Positions 7,319 to 14,658 of a stretch of 64,000 nucleotides of DNA are shown in pieces (within the stretch, counting starts at the first letter, position 1; every line of letters begins with the position of its first letter). The DNA lies in contig JAFXVX010000017.1 of NCBI GenBank assembly GCA_017534745.1, positions 62,001-126,000 on the forward strand, written 5' to 3'. This DNA is from Bacteroidales bacterium. Its GTDB lineage: Bacteria > Bacteroidota > Bacteroidia > Bacteroidales > UBA932. Under the pieces are notes generated by a model. That model was not told the origin of the DNA. It saw nothing but the letters and a program-made list of their open reading frames with translations, and did no database searches. A program made the translations under genes and the position numbers.

Positions 7319-9591
7319 CGCAACTCCCTGAGTGTAAGGGCGAAACCGCCGGAGCGGGCCATCGGGACTTCGAGATAGTCGTCGGAAGAAACCTCGCTGC
7401 GGGTAATGTTGTAAGCCTGTGGATTGGTCTCATAGTCGGCATCGGGGGCATCGGCGTAGAGGGTCGCCTCATAGACCGTATCCGGCTTGAGGAAATCGAG
7501 CCGGAAAGTCGCCGTGCGGGCCTCCTCGCCGACAATGCCGCCGACGTACCAGACGTCGCGCGGCTCGGCCTTCGCGAGATCCGCTGCCGTCGCGCCCTCC
7601 GGGAGGGCATAGACGAAGCGGGCGGCACCGGAGACGGCGTCCTTCTTCCCGTCGGGAAGAGAAGCGACGCCCTCCGCCGAAGCGTTGAGCGATGAGAGTT
7701 TCGGATGGCGCGCCGTCACGATGATCTCGCCCGGCTCCGCCTCAAGATAGATGCTCTTGTCCCAGTCCACGGCGACATCCCTGATAAACTGGAATGCATC
7801 CGGGAACTTCTCGTAGTGCCACGGCACGTCCGCCGCCATCTGCAGCGGCGAGTAGAACGTCACGTAGATACCCAGCTGGTTGCACAGGGTGAACCTGAAA
7901 CGGCCTGTGTCGCCGGGCCTCAGTGCGGAGAGGTCCTGCTCGAAGATGCCCGGCGTGTAGTCCATCGGACCGCCCTGCAGGCGGGTGAACGGCAGGATCG
8001 CCGGGTGCCCCGGAGGCACGGCGGCGCGGAACTCCGTGCCCATCGCCGCCTCGTTGCCGATGAGATTCGGCCACGTGCGGCAGAGGCCGGTCGGACGGAC
8101 CGCCTCGTGGCCGTTGACCATAATGTGGTGGTCAGCAGCCTTCTGCACGGCGCGTAGGTAGTGCTTGATGATGGACTGCGAGTAGTGGTGCTCGCCGTAG
8201 GGGATGATGTCGCCGACGTAGCCGCTCTTGACGGCGTCGTAGCCATACTGGTTCATCAGGTCGTAGGCCCGGTCTATCCAGCGGTCGTAGTTGGTCGTCG
8301 CAGAGGAAGTCTCGTGGTGCATTATGATCCTGATACCCTTGGAATGGGCATAGGCGTTGAGCTCCGCGATGTCGAAGTCCGGATACGGGGTTATGAAGTC
8401 GAATACATCGTCCTTGAGGTGGCCGAACCAGTCCTCCCAACCCTCGTTCCATCCCTCGACGAGGATGGCGTCGAAGCCGTTCTCGGAGGCAAAATCGATG
8501 TAGCGGCGCACATTCTCATTGTTGGCGCAGTGACGCCCGTTGGGCTTCGCCTTCGTGAAATCAGTCTCGCCGAGACGGACGGCGGGATACTCATCGGTGT
8601 AGGCCCATGCGCCGGTACCGGAAATCATCTCCCACCAGACACCCATGTATTTCACAGGGTGAATCCAGCTCACGTCTTCGATGGCGCAGGGCTCGTTGAG
8701 ATTGAGTATGAGCCTGGATGCAAGCACCTTACGGGCATCATCGACGACCATGACGGTGCGCCAGGGACTCTTGCAGGGAGCCTGCAGGCGGCCCTTGACA
8801 CCGAGGGCGTCCGGGGTCAGCCAGGTCGTAAAGGTCCTGGTCGAGGGATCGTAATTGAGGTTCGTAGTCGGGTAATCGACGACAGCGGCCTCATGGATAT
8901 TGATGTAGAGCCCATCGTCGGTCTTCATCTGAAGGGCCGTCTGGACGCCGGTCTTCGAGAACCCGGTCTGCGACGCGTTCGGCATGCGTGCAGCGTCGGA
9001 GAGCCGCTCGATTTCGGAGAGGCGGCTCCTGGTGTAGGCGTACTCCTGCGTGTCGTAGTCGCCGGAAATCCACCAGGCGGTATGGTCCCCCGTCATGGCG
9101 AACTCGGAAAGCTCTTCCCTGACGTCGAAATAGACAAGGGCGTTGTCCTGCGGGAATTCGTAGCGGAATGCAAGACCGTCGTCGTAGAGACGGAAGCGGA
9201 TGTTCATCTTCACCCCGTCCTTGCGTGAAAGCTTGACCAGCATGCCGTTATAGTGATTGCGAATCTCCGCTTCCTCGCCCCAGACCGGGCTCCACGTCTC
9301 GTCGAATGAGTCGCGCTCAACATCCTCGACGGAGAAACCGCCGGTCAGGCTGCGCCCATCCATAAGTTCGTACCCGAGGGCGCTGAGTCCGATGACGGCA
9401 GAGCTGTCGCGGCTCAGCGAATAGTAGGGAGCACCCTCTGCCGAGAGCATGAACGAAGCGCTCAGGCGGCCGTCCGGGGAGACGAGCACGTCTGTTGAGA
9501 CTATATCCACCTGCGGCTTGCAGCAGGGAGCAGACAAAAAAACAAGGGCGGCCGCAAGACCGCCTTCAAGAGCTTTGATAAAAGTCTTCAT
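7315..9591 (-). CDS. Glycoside hydrolase family 97 (SusB-like alpha-glucosidase/alpha-galactosidase)
   Basis: A 758-residue protein with a signal peptide (possible lipobox '..SAPCC'). It has the GH97 beta-sandwich N-terminal domain, a TIM barrel ('ILVEGWNEGWEDWFG', 'IRIIMHHETSS', 'MVNGHEAVRPTG', 'NEAAMGTEFRA') and a C-terminal beta domain. The conserved Glu residues in HHETSS (about 424), NGHEA (about 491) and MGTEF (about 517) match the SusB-type, inverting, calcium-dependent branch rather than the Asp-nucleophile branch; this assignment is from family knowledge. Probable role: releasing glucose from alpha-glucans in the periplasm, together with the GH13 enzyme encoded nearby. It lies 15 bp after a lipoprotein gene. 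Confidence 0.93.
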   Translation of the reverse strand: MKTFIKALEGGLAAALVFLSAPCCKPQVDIVSTDVLVSPDGRLSASFMLSAEGAPYYSLSRDSSAVIGLSALGYELMDGRSLTGGFSVEDVERDSFDETWSPVWGEEAEIRNHYNGMLVKLSRKDGVKMNIRFRLYDDGLAFRYEFPQDNALVYFDVREELSEFAMTGDHTAWWISGDYDTQEYAYTRSRLSEIERLSDAARMPNASQTGFSKTGVQTALQMKTDDGLYINIHEAAVVDYPTTNLNYDPSTRTFTTWLTPDALGVKGRLQAPCKSPWRTVMVVDDARKVLASRLILNLNEPCAIEDVSWIHPVKYMGVWWEMISGTGAWAYTDEYPAVRLGETDFTKAKPNGRHCANNENVRRYIDFASENGFDAILVEGWNEGWEDWFGHLKDDVFDFITPYPDFDIAELNAYAHSKGIRIIMHHETSSATTNYDRWIDRAYDLMNQYGYDAVKSGYVGDIIPYGEHHYSQSIIKHYLRAVQKAADHHIMVNGHEAVRPTGLCRTWPNLIGNEAAMGTEFRAAVPPGHPAILPFTRLQGGPMDYTPGIFEQDLSALRPGDTGRFRFTLCNQLGIYVTFYSPLQMAADVPWHYEKFPDAFQFIRDVAVDWDKSIYLEAEPGEIIVTARHPKLSSLNASAEGVASLPDGKKDAVSGAARFVYALPEGATAADLAKAEPRDVWYVGGIVGEEARTATFRLDFLKPDTVYEATLYADAPDADYETNPQAYNITRSEVSSDDYLEVPMARSGGFALTLRELR

Positions 9592-9606
9592 TTTCCGACG
9601 TTTACG

Positions 9607-10398
9607 CTATATATACTTGTATTCAAGCTCCAGGCTTACGCCCGGGGACTCCTCATAGACAGCCAAGACCTTGAAAACGCCCCAGGCCGTCATGTCGCCG
9701 CTCTCAAGATCCTTGCGCCCGACAAAGAATATGTCGCCTTTTTTGAGGGGGGCCAGCGAAACGCTGTGGTTGAGGCCAGCGAACATGTCCTCAACCATCT
9801 TCCTTGTCGCTTTGGGGTAGTTGAACGAAGACACAAGGGAGAACACGACGTCCGTCGCTGTGGAAACTGAGCCGTCGTCAGCGAGGAGAATGTCCTTCTC
9901 GCTCTCGTCGGCTGTGGCGCTGGAGATCGGCTCCCTGGTCTTCAGGCAGAATCCGTCGTCGGAGCCATGGGAGGCGGAATAGATGGTCAGGCCGGAATAG
10001 TTCTCAAGGAGGCGGTCCTTGGAAGGAGATATGACTACAATTTTGCTTTCCTGTAAAACGGAATTGCCAAGGTTGTCATTCGCAATGAATTTGATGCGAA
10101 CTGTAGATGTATCCTTGGAAAGGAACGGCCCCTCGTAGTAGAAGTGGTCATTCCAGTTTTTAACATTCGGCTCTACAACGCCGAGGTCCACGGCGCCTTC
10201 GACCTCGTTGAAGGAAGAGAAAGTGACGCGGACAATTTTTTCGTGAGTAGTGAAAGCGTTGACAAGAAAGTCGGCCTTCTCGCCGGCATTGATAGTGTCG
10301 GCGTACTGCTGCACGAGGATGATAATGTCGGAAGCATCGCGCTCGCTACATGAAACGAGCGCGATGCCTGCGACTAAAATGAGTAGAAACCTCTTCAT
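9607..10398 (-). CDS. Lipoprotein of unknown function
   Basis: 263 residues from the ATG at 10396-10398; an in-frame TTG just before it is not needed. The signal is MKRFLLILVAGIALVSCSERD with a lipobox ending VSC. The mature part looks all-beta ('KADFLVNAFTTHEKIVRVTFSSF', 'TVRIKFIANDNLGNSVLQESKIVVISP'), like the small Ig-like lipoproteins of Bacteroidota surface loci. I recognise no catalytic motif. It lies between a second lipoprotein and the GH97 gene in a tightly packed run, suggesting a surface or periplasmic accessory role. Confidence 0.75.
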   Translation of the reverse strand: MKRFLLILVAGIALVSCSERDASDIIILVQQYADTINAGEKADFLVNAFTTHEKIVRVTFSSFNEVEGAVDLGVVEPNVKNWNDHFYYEGPFLSKDTSTVRIKFIANDNLGNSVLQESKIVVISPSKDRLLENYSGLTIYSASHGSDDGFCLKTREPISSATADESEKDILLADDGSVSTATDVVFSLVSSFNYPKATRKMVEDMFAGLNHSVSLAPLKKGDIFFVGRKDLESGDMTAWGVFKVLAVYEESPGVSLELEYKYI

Positions 10399-10406
10399 CA
10401 AAAAGG

Positions 10407-10823
10407 TTACTTCACTCTCTTGTAGGCCTTGACCGTAGCCTTCACTTCAACCTCGGAGCCGAGGAAGAGGAGGTGACGCGTGGAGGTCTGCCTGGAGACT
10501 ATGAAATAGTCGGCCTGGGGGAAAGCCTCATAGACGGCCGGAGCGGCACGGTAAAGGTGGGCATTGAGGTGAGGGATGTATGAATACTCCCGGACGGATC
10601 TGTCGAAATCAGCCCCGTTGATGGTCCGGATTTTTTTGAAAATACCCAGATATTTGTCAAAAGTGATGGTGATTTCCTTTTCGCCGAGGTATTCAAGCTG
10701 GTTGAGGTCTATGTTGAGCTGGGTAAACGGAGCCCGCCCGGCAGTACTCGACTTCATGACGCCGCAGGATGAAATCCCGAGCGCCACGGCGAACACTGCA
10801 ACAATATACTTAAGTGCTTTCAT
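10407..10823 (-). CDS. Small lipoprotein of unknown function
   Basis: 138 residues with the lipoprotein signal MKALKYIVAVFAVALGISSCG. The short mature domain includes 'LEYLGEKEITITFDKYLGIFKKI' and 'FPQADYFIVSRQT' and ends in a basic KAYKRVK tail. I do not recognise the family. It is spaced 8 bp and 13 bp from its neighbours, so it is probably co-transcribed with the outer-membrane protein gene upstream. Confidence 0.7.
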   Translation of the reverse strand: MKALKYIVAVFAVALGISSCGVMKSSTAGRAPFTQLNIDLNQLEYLGEKEITITFDKYLGIFKKIRTINGADFDRSVREYSYIPHLNAHLYRAAPAVYEAFPQADYFIVSRQTSTRHLLFLGSEVEVKATVKAYKRVK

Positions 10824-10836
10824 ACCTTACGCCCTA

Positions 10837-11643
10837 TTATTTGAAGTAGTAGGAGAGAGTGAGGCGGAGCTGGTTTCCGAGGAAACCGTTGCCAACGCTG
10901 AGTTTCTCATAATTACCATCCCCAATTTCATAACCGGGGACGTTGGCGGGATTGTTAACTCCGTCGTTGTTGTACCATACATGCTTGCCTGTGTCATCTA
11001 CAAGAACACTCTTGGTCTTCTGGCCTGCAACCCACTGGCCATAGAAACCATACTCAAGACCGATTGCAAGGGGAAGATTGCCGATGAAAGCCTGGAGGCC
11101 GATGAAAGCACCGAGGCCGATGTTGAAACTGTTGGAAGAGAACCTGTAAGACACATCGTCATAGACTACTTTACCGCCATCGGTGACAAGACCGAACGGG
11201 AGTTCGGCGCCGACATAGACGTCAAGGATGTTCTTGTTGGTGAAGTGGTAGGCGATGCCGGGCCAGAGCATGGCGGCGCCGTTACCGGCCTTGTTGACGA
11301 TCTTATAGGTGTCGCCCTCGGAGGCAGTCGGATCAATGTACCCTTTGCCTTTGGCATTGATGTCCTGACGATAGAGGTCGAGGCCGATGCGGCCTTCGAG
11401 CTTGTCAGTGAAGAAGTACTTGACGTTGACGAGAGGGAGGACATACGGGCTGGAACTGCCGGGCAGGTTCATAAGAGTGCCGAAATCGACACCTGCTCCG
11501 AGGAAGAGACCGAAGGTGCCCTTGTCAGGACGGTTGCCGGTCTTGATCTTGACGGCGGAAGGTTCGCCGGTAGAGATCTGAGCCATGGCGAGCGCGCCGC
11601 CAATCAGGAGGAGCGCCGCAGAAAGAAACAGTCTTTTTTTCAT
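10837..11643 (-). CDS. Outer-membrane beta-barrel protein
   Basis: 268 residues with signal peptide MKKRLFLSAALLLIGGALAMAQ. Alternating strands of the porin/OmpW kind follow ('FGLFLGAGVDFGTLMN', 'PLVNVKYFFTDKLEGRIGLDLYR', 'AIGLEYGFYGQW'), and the protein ends in an aromatic residue (LRLTLSYYFK, penultimate F). It is likely the first gene of the run leading to two lipoproteins, GH97 and the nucleoside kinase. The transported or bound ligand is unknown. Confidence 0.8.
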   Translation of the reverse strand: MKKRLFLSAALLLIGGALAMAQISTGEPSAVKIKTGNRPDKGTFGLFLGAGVDFGTLMNLPGSSSPYVLPLVNVKYFFTDKLEGRIGLDLYRQDINAKGKGYIDPTASEGDTYKIVNKAGNGAAMLWPGIAYHFTNKNILDVYVGAELPFGLVTDGGKVVYDDVSYRFSSNSFNIGLGAFIGLQAFIGNLPLAIGLEYGFYGQWVAGQKTKSVLVDDTGKHVWYNNDGVNNPANVPGYEIGDGNYEKLSVGNGFLGNQLRLTLSYYFK

Positions 11644-11677
11644 ACGTTGTTTGTTAATAATGGTTTGCTATTTGGGA

Positions 11678-11685
11678 CAAATGTA
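11678..11685 (-). promoter_or_regulatory. -7 promoter motif of the outer-membrane protein gene
   Basis: On the minus strand TACATTTG matches TAnnTTTG, 35 bp before the ATG at 11643. Confidence 0.6.
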
Positions 11686-11694
11686 AGTAATTAT

Positions 11695-13656
11695 TTAGAA
11701 TTCTGCAACTAATATTGATTTCGGAGCGAGCCTGACGGAGTCCGAAAGGGTGATCTCTTCGCCGGTTATGACGTCCCTCGCCCTGGCCTCACCGGGGCGG
11801 AATTCGGCGTAGCGGTGCCACGGAAGGGGCTTTTCGTCGAGGGAGTTGTTGACGAAGACATAGACGGTGTCGGAGTCGTCGTAGCGGAAGTAACCGTATG
11901 TGTTGTCTGTGATGTTGTGGCGGCCGACATTCTCACGGGAGAGGAAATGGAGGGTCTTGCCGTGGTGGATCACGTCCTTCCCTTTGCGCCAGCGAAGGAG
12001 GGTCTTTGTGAAGTCGTGGAGTTCGGCGAAGCTGCCGCCCGCTTCGGCCCGTCCTTCGGCGGTGAAAAGATCCTTCTGGTCGCCCTCCCAGCCGCCCGGG
12101 AAGTCGATTCTCTTGGAACCGTCATTGCCAAAGCCGGGGCGCTCGAGGAAGCCCATCTCGTCGCCGTAGTAGAGCTGCGGGATGCCGCGGAGGGTGGCGA
12201 GAAGGCCGATGGCGAGTTTCATCCTCGCGGGATCGGCGCGCAGGATGTCAGCGGTACGCGGATGATCGTGGTTCGCGAAGAATATGAGCATGTTGTCGAT
12301 GTCCTCATAGGCGAAGTCCTGGGCGATAACGTTATAGACCCTGGTCATACCCTCGTTCCACCAGACCTGGTCCTCACAGAGGGCGGCGATCATGGCGTCC
12401 CTGAGCGGGAAGTCCATGATTGCAGGGAGATTGGAGTCAAAGCCGTCCTTGTTGGGGTTGTCGTCCTGCCAGTAGGCGAGCTGGGGGATGGAGGTGTCCC
12501 AGCACTCGCCGACGATGTTGATCCAGGGGTATTCCTTCCGTACGGCGGCGCACCAGCGGCTCATCGGCTCAGGCTCGTTGTAGGGATAGGTGTCAACGCG
12601 GAGGCCGTCGAGGCCCGCGTACTCCACCCACCAGACGGCCCACTGCTGGAAGTACCTGAGGGTGTACGGGTTATCAAGGTTCATGTCCGGCATCATGGGG
12701 ACGAACCAGCCGCTCTCCTGGCGCTCGCGGTCGGTCTTAGACGCGTGGGGATCCATGTACACGGAGAACTGGGCGTTCATCTGCATATAGTCGTCGTGGT
12801 GGTGGTACCAGTCGTGGAATGGGGCCTCCGTCATCCACCAGTGGCCGGTGCCGCAGTGGTTCGTGACTATGTCCATTATGACCTTGATTCCCTTCTCGTG
12901 GGCCTTCTCGACGAAGGTCCTGTAGAGGGCGTTGTCGCCGAAACGGGGATCGATGTGGTAGTAGTCCTCACAGGCGTAGCCGTGGTAGGACTCGAAATCC
13001 TGATTATCGAGGAGCATCGGGGTGCTCCAGATGGCGGTCACGCCGAGATCCTCGAGGTAGTCGAGGTGGTCTATGATGCCCTGGAGGTCGCCGCCGTGGC
13101 GCGCAAGGGGCGCCTCGCGGTCGCATTTTTCAAGGAGCTCCGGGATGCGCCAGGCGACGGCAGAGCCATCGTCGTAGGCCGGCGCGGTCGTGGAATAGGA
13201 CTCGTCGTTGGTCGGGTCGCCGTTTGCAAAGCGGTCAGGCATAATCAGATAGATAAGGTCGCCGGTCGTAAAACTCTTCTTGCTGACCTTGTCGCGCCCG
13301 CGAATGATGTATGGGTATCTGAATGTCTTAGGGCCGTTCTCCTCCTTGAAGACGAGGGTATAGACGCCGGGCTTTGCGAGCTCACCGATGCGGACATCGA
13401 CGAAGATGAAGTCGGGGTTCTCAGCGTCGGTGATTTTGGTTACCCTGACTCCGCGTCCGCCTTCGATGCGGACGTCATAGGAGGTGATGTCCTTGCCCTG
13501 GATCATGAGCTGGAGAGGGGTCTCCATCCCGGTCCACCAACTGAGGGGCTCCACGCGGACGACCTCGTCTGCAGTCGCAGCAGGGATTTCCGAAAGGTCG
13601 GGGCCACCGCAGGCTGCGAGGAGAGCCACCGTTAATGGGATGAGTAGTTTTTTCAT
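11695..13656 (-). CDS. Alpha-amylase family GH13 lipoprotein (cyclomaltodextrinase/neopullulanase-like)
   Basis: A 653-residue protein with lipoprotein signal MKKLLIPLTVALLAACGG. An N-terminal beta domain (about 30-120) precedes the GH13 barrel. The four GH13 regions are visible: DIVTNHCG, GLRVDTYPY (nucleophile Asp, about 353), IVGECW (acid/base Glu, about 383) and FFANHDHPR (transition-state Asp, about 465). 'LIYLIMPDRFANGDPTND' is typical of the cyclomaltodextrinase-like subfamilies. It would cut alpha-1,4-glucans at the cell envelope and feed the GH97 enzyme. Its ATG overlaps the adk stop (ATGA, 13653-13656), an unusual coupling of a housekeeping gene with a surface amylase. Confidence 0.93.
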   Translation of the reverse strand: MKKLLIPLTVALLAACGGPDLSEIPAATADEVVRVEPLSWWTGMETPLQLMIQGKDITSYDVRIEGGRGVRVTKITDAENPDFIFVDVRIGELAKPGVYTLVFKEENGPKTFRYPYIIRGRDKVSKKSFTTGDLIYLIMPDRFANGDPTNDESYSTTAPAYDDGSAVAWRIPELLEKCDREAPLARHGGDLQGIIDHLDYLEDLGVTAIWSTPMLLDNQDFESYHGYACEDYYHIDPRFGDNALYRTFVEKAHEKGIKVIMDIVTNHCGTGHWWMTEAPFHDWYHHHDDYMQMNAQFSVYMDPHASKTDRERQESGWFVPMMPDMNLDNPYTLRYFQQWAVWWVEYAGLDGLRVDTYPYNEPEPMSRWCAAVRKEYPWINIVGECWDTSIPQLAYWQDDNPNKDGFDSNLPAIMDFPLRDAMIAALCEDQVWWNEGMTRVYNVIAQDFAYEDIDNMLIFFANHDHPRTADILRADPARMKLAIGLLATLRGIPQLYYGDEMGFLERPGFGNDGSKRIDFPGGWEGDQKDLFTAEGRAEAGGSFAELHDFTKTLLRWRKGKDVIHHGKTLHFLSRENVGRHNITDNTYGYFRYDDSDTVYVFVNNSLDEKPLPWHRYAEFRPGEARARDVITGEEITLSDSVRLAPKSILVAEF

Positions 13657-14219
13657 TTCATTATGGCGAATATGCGTTCACGGACCTCTTCGATGGTGCC
13701 TGTGCCGTCCACTTCTTTGTAACGGCCAGATGCCTTGTAAAAGGCGATAAGGGGCTCTGTCTTGGCGTGATAGGTCTCGATGCGGTGAGCGATAACCTCA
13801 TCCTTTGCGTCGTCAGCGCGGCCTTCGATCTCGGCCCTGTGGCGTATGCGCTCCATGATCATGGAATCGGGGATCATGATGGAGACAACGCCGCTGAGGG
13901 CCTCGCCGCGGCGCTCGAGGATTTCGTCGAGCGCAACCGCCTGCGCCTCGGTCCTCGGGAAGCCGTCGAGGAGGAAGCCATCGACTCCGGTCACCGTGTT
14001 GAATTTGTCCTCGATCATCCCTTCCACGACTTCGTCGGGAACGAGGTTCCCCTCGTCGATAAGAGCCTTGGCGCGGAGCCCGAGAGGGCTTCCGGCGGCG
14101 ATTTCGCCCCGGAGGAGCTCGCCGGTCGAGATGTGACGGAGGTTAAACTTTTCAGCCATGGCGCCGGCCTGGGTGCCTTTTCCCGCACCAGGCGGGCCGA
14201 AGAGGATATAATACTTCAT
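13653..14219 (-). CDS. adk: Adenylate kinase
   Basis: Catalyses ATP + AMP to 2 ADP in the cytoplasm. The P-loop GPPGAGKGTQ, the AMP-binding 'HISTGELLR' and 'DGFPRTEAQA' are present. The 188-residue length and the short 'EIEGRADD' lid segment place it with the short-lid type common in Bacteroidota. I start at the ATG at 14217-14219 because the protein then begins MKYYILFGPPG. The open frame extends 26 codons further upstream, but that part contains the promoter motif and is unlike the family. Confidence 0.95.
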   Translation of the reverse strand: MKYYILFGPPGAGKGTQAGAMAEKFNLRHISTGELLRGEIAAGSPLGLRAKALIDEGNLVPDEVVEGMIEDKFNTVTGVDGFLLDGFPRTEAQAVALDEILERRGEALSGVVSIMIPDSMIMERIRHRAEIEGRADDAKDEVIAHRIETYHAKTEPLIAFYKASGRYKEVDGTGTIEEVRERIFAIMK

Positions 14220-14243
14220 TGGTCTTAGATTTAGAGTCTTTCG

Positions 14244-14251
14244 CAAATTTA
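14244..14251 (-). promoter_or_regulatory. -7 promoter motif of adk
   Basis: TAAATTTG on the minus strand matches TAnnTTTG, 25 bp before the adk ATG. It supports the shorter start. Confidence 0.65.
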
Positions 14252-14297
14252 TGAAATCTTTTTCTAACATTTGTGCCCGACCTGACCGGCCGGGCAC

Positions 14298-14327
14298 AAA
14301 AAAATATCGTCCCTCTCGGAGCGATAT
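14298..14327 (-). terminator. Rho-independent terminator of the Cys-rich lipoprotein gene
   Basis: On the minus strand an ATATCG(n)TCC/GGG(n)CGATAT hairpin with a GAGA loop is followed by seven T's. A second strong inverted repeat (GTGCCCG/CGGGCAC, about 14271-14297) lies just beyond it, without a T-run on this strand. Confidence 0.75.
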
Positions 14328-14354
14328 CTCTTTTTCGCGTATTTGCGGGGGAAA

Positions 14355-14546
14355 TTACTCGGCGGGAGCCTCGACAACTTCCTCAGCAGCGGCGCAGCAG
14401 CTGTCGCAAGGGGCGCAGCAGCTGTCGCAGACTTCCTCGATAGCCTCTTCAGCGGGCTCCTCGGCGGCCTTCTTGTTGTTGCAACCGCAGGAAACGGCAG
14501 CAGCCATAAGGGCCACAACTGCGAAAGACATAAATACCTTCTTCAT
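14355..14546 (-). CDS. Small Cys-rich lipoprotein
   Basis: 63 residues, signal MKKVFMSFAVVALMAAAVSC. The mature part has a CGCNNKK start, an Ala/Glu-rich linker and a duplicated CDSCC motif (CDSCCAPCDSCC) with paired cysteines that could bind metal or form disulfides. The gene has its own promoter motif (14595-14602) and terminator, so it is a genuine monocistronic gene despite its size. Function unknown; abundance or metal buffering would be guesses. Confidence 0.75.
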   Translation of the reverse strand: MKKVFMSFAVVALMAAAVSCGCNNKKAAEEPAEEAIEEVCDSCCAPCDSCCAAAEEVVEAPAE

Positions 14547-14594
14547 GGTGAATACTTTAACTAGTTAAACAAAAGTGTGCAAAATTTGCGGCTG

Positions 14595-14602
14595 CAAAAG
14601 TA
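14595..14602 (-). promoter_or_regulatory. -7 promoter motif of the Cys-rich lipoprotein gene
   Basis: TACTTTTG on the minus strand, about 49 bp upstream of the ATG at 14546. Confidence 0.6.
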
Positions 14603-14658
14603 GAATTTATTTTTCATTTTAACAAGTTATTCGTATTTTTTCGCACATTTTCAGCGAA

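Noticed and set aside
8161..9228. 355-codon plus-strand open frame opposite GH97
   Set aside because: Antisense shadow with no signal peptide, motif or promoter.
11815..13635. 606-codon plus-strand open frame opposite the GH13 gene
   Set aside because: Same antisense effect; the minus strand carries all GH13 catalytic motifs.
14271..14297. Second terminator after the Cys-rich lipoprotein gene
   Set aside because: The GTGCCCG/CGGGCAC stem is strong, but the A/T run is on the wrong side for a minus-strand U-tract; kept only as a hairpin note.
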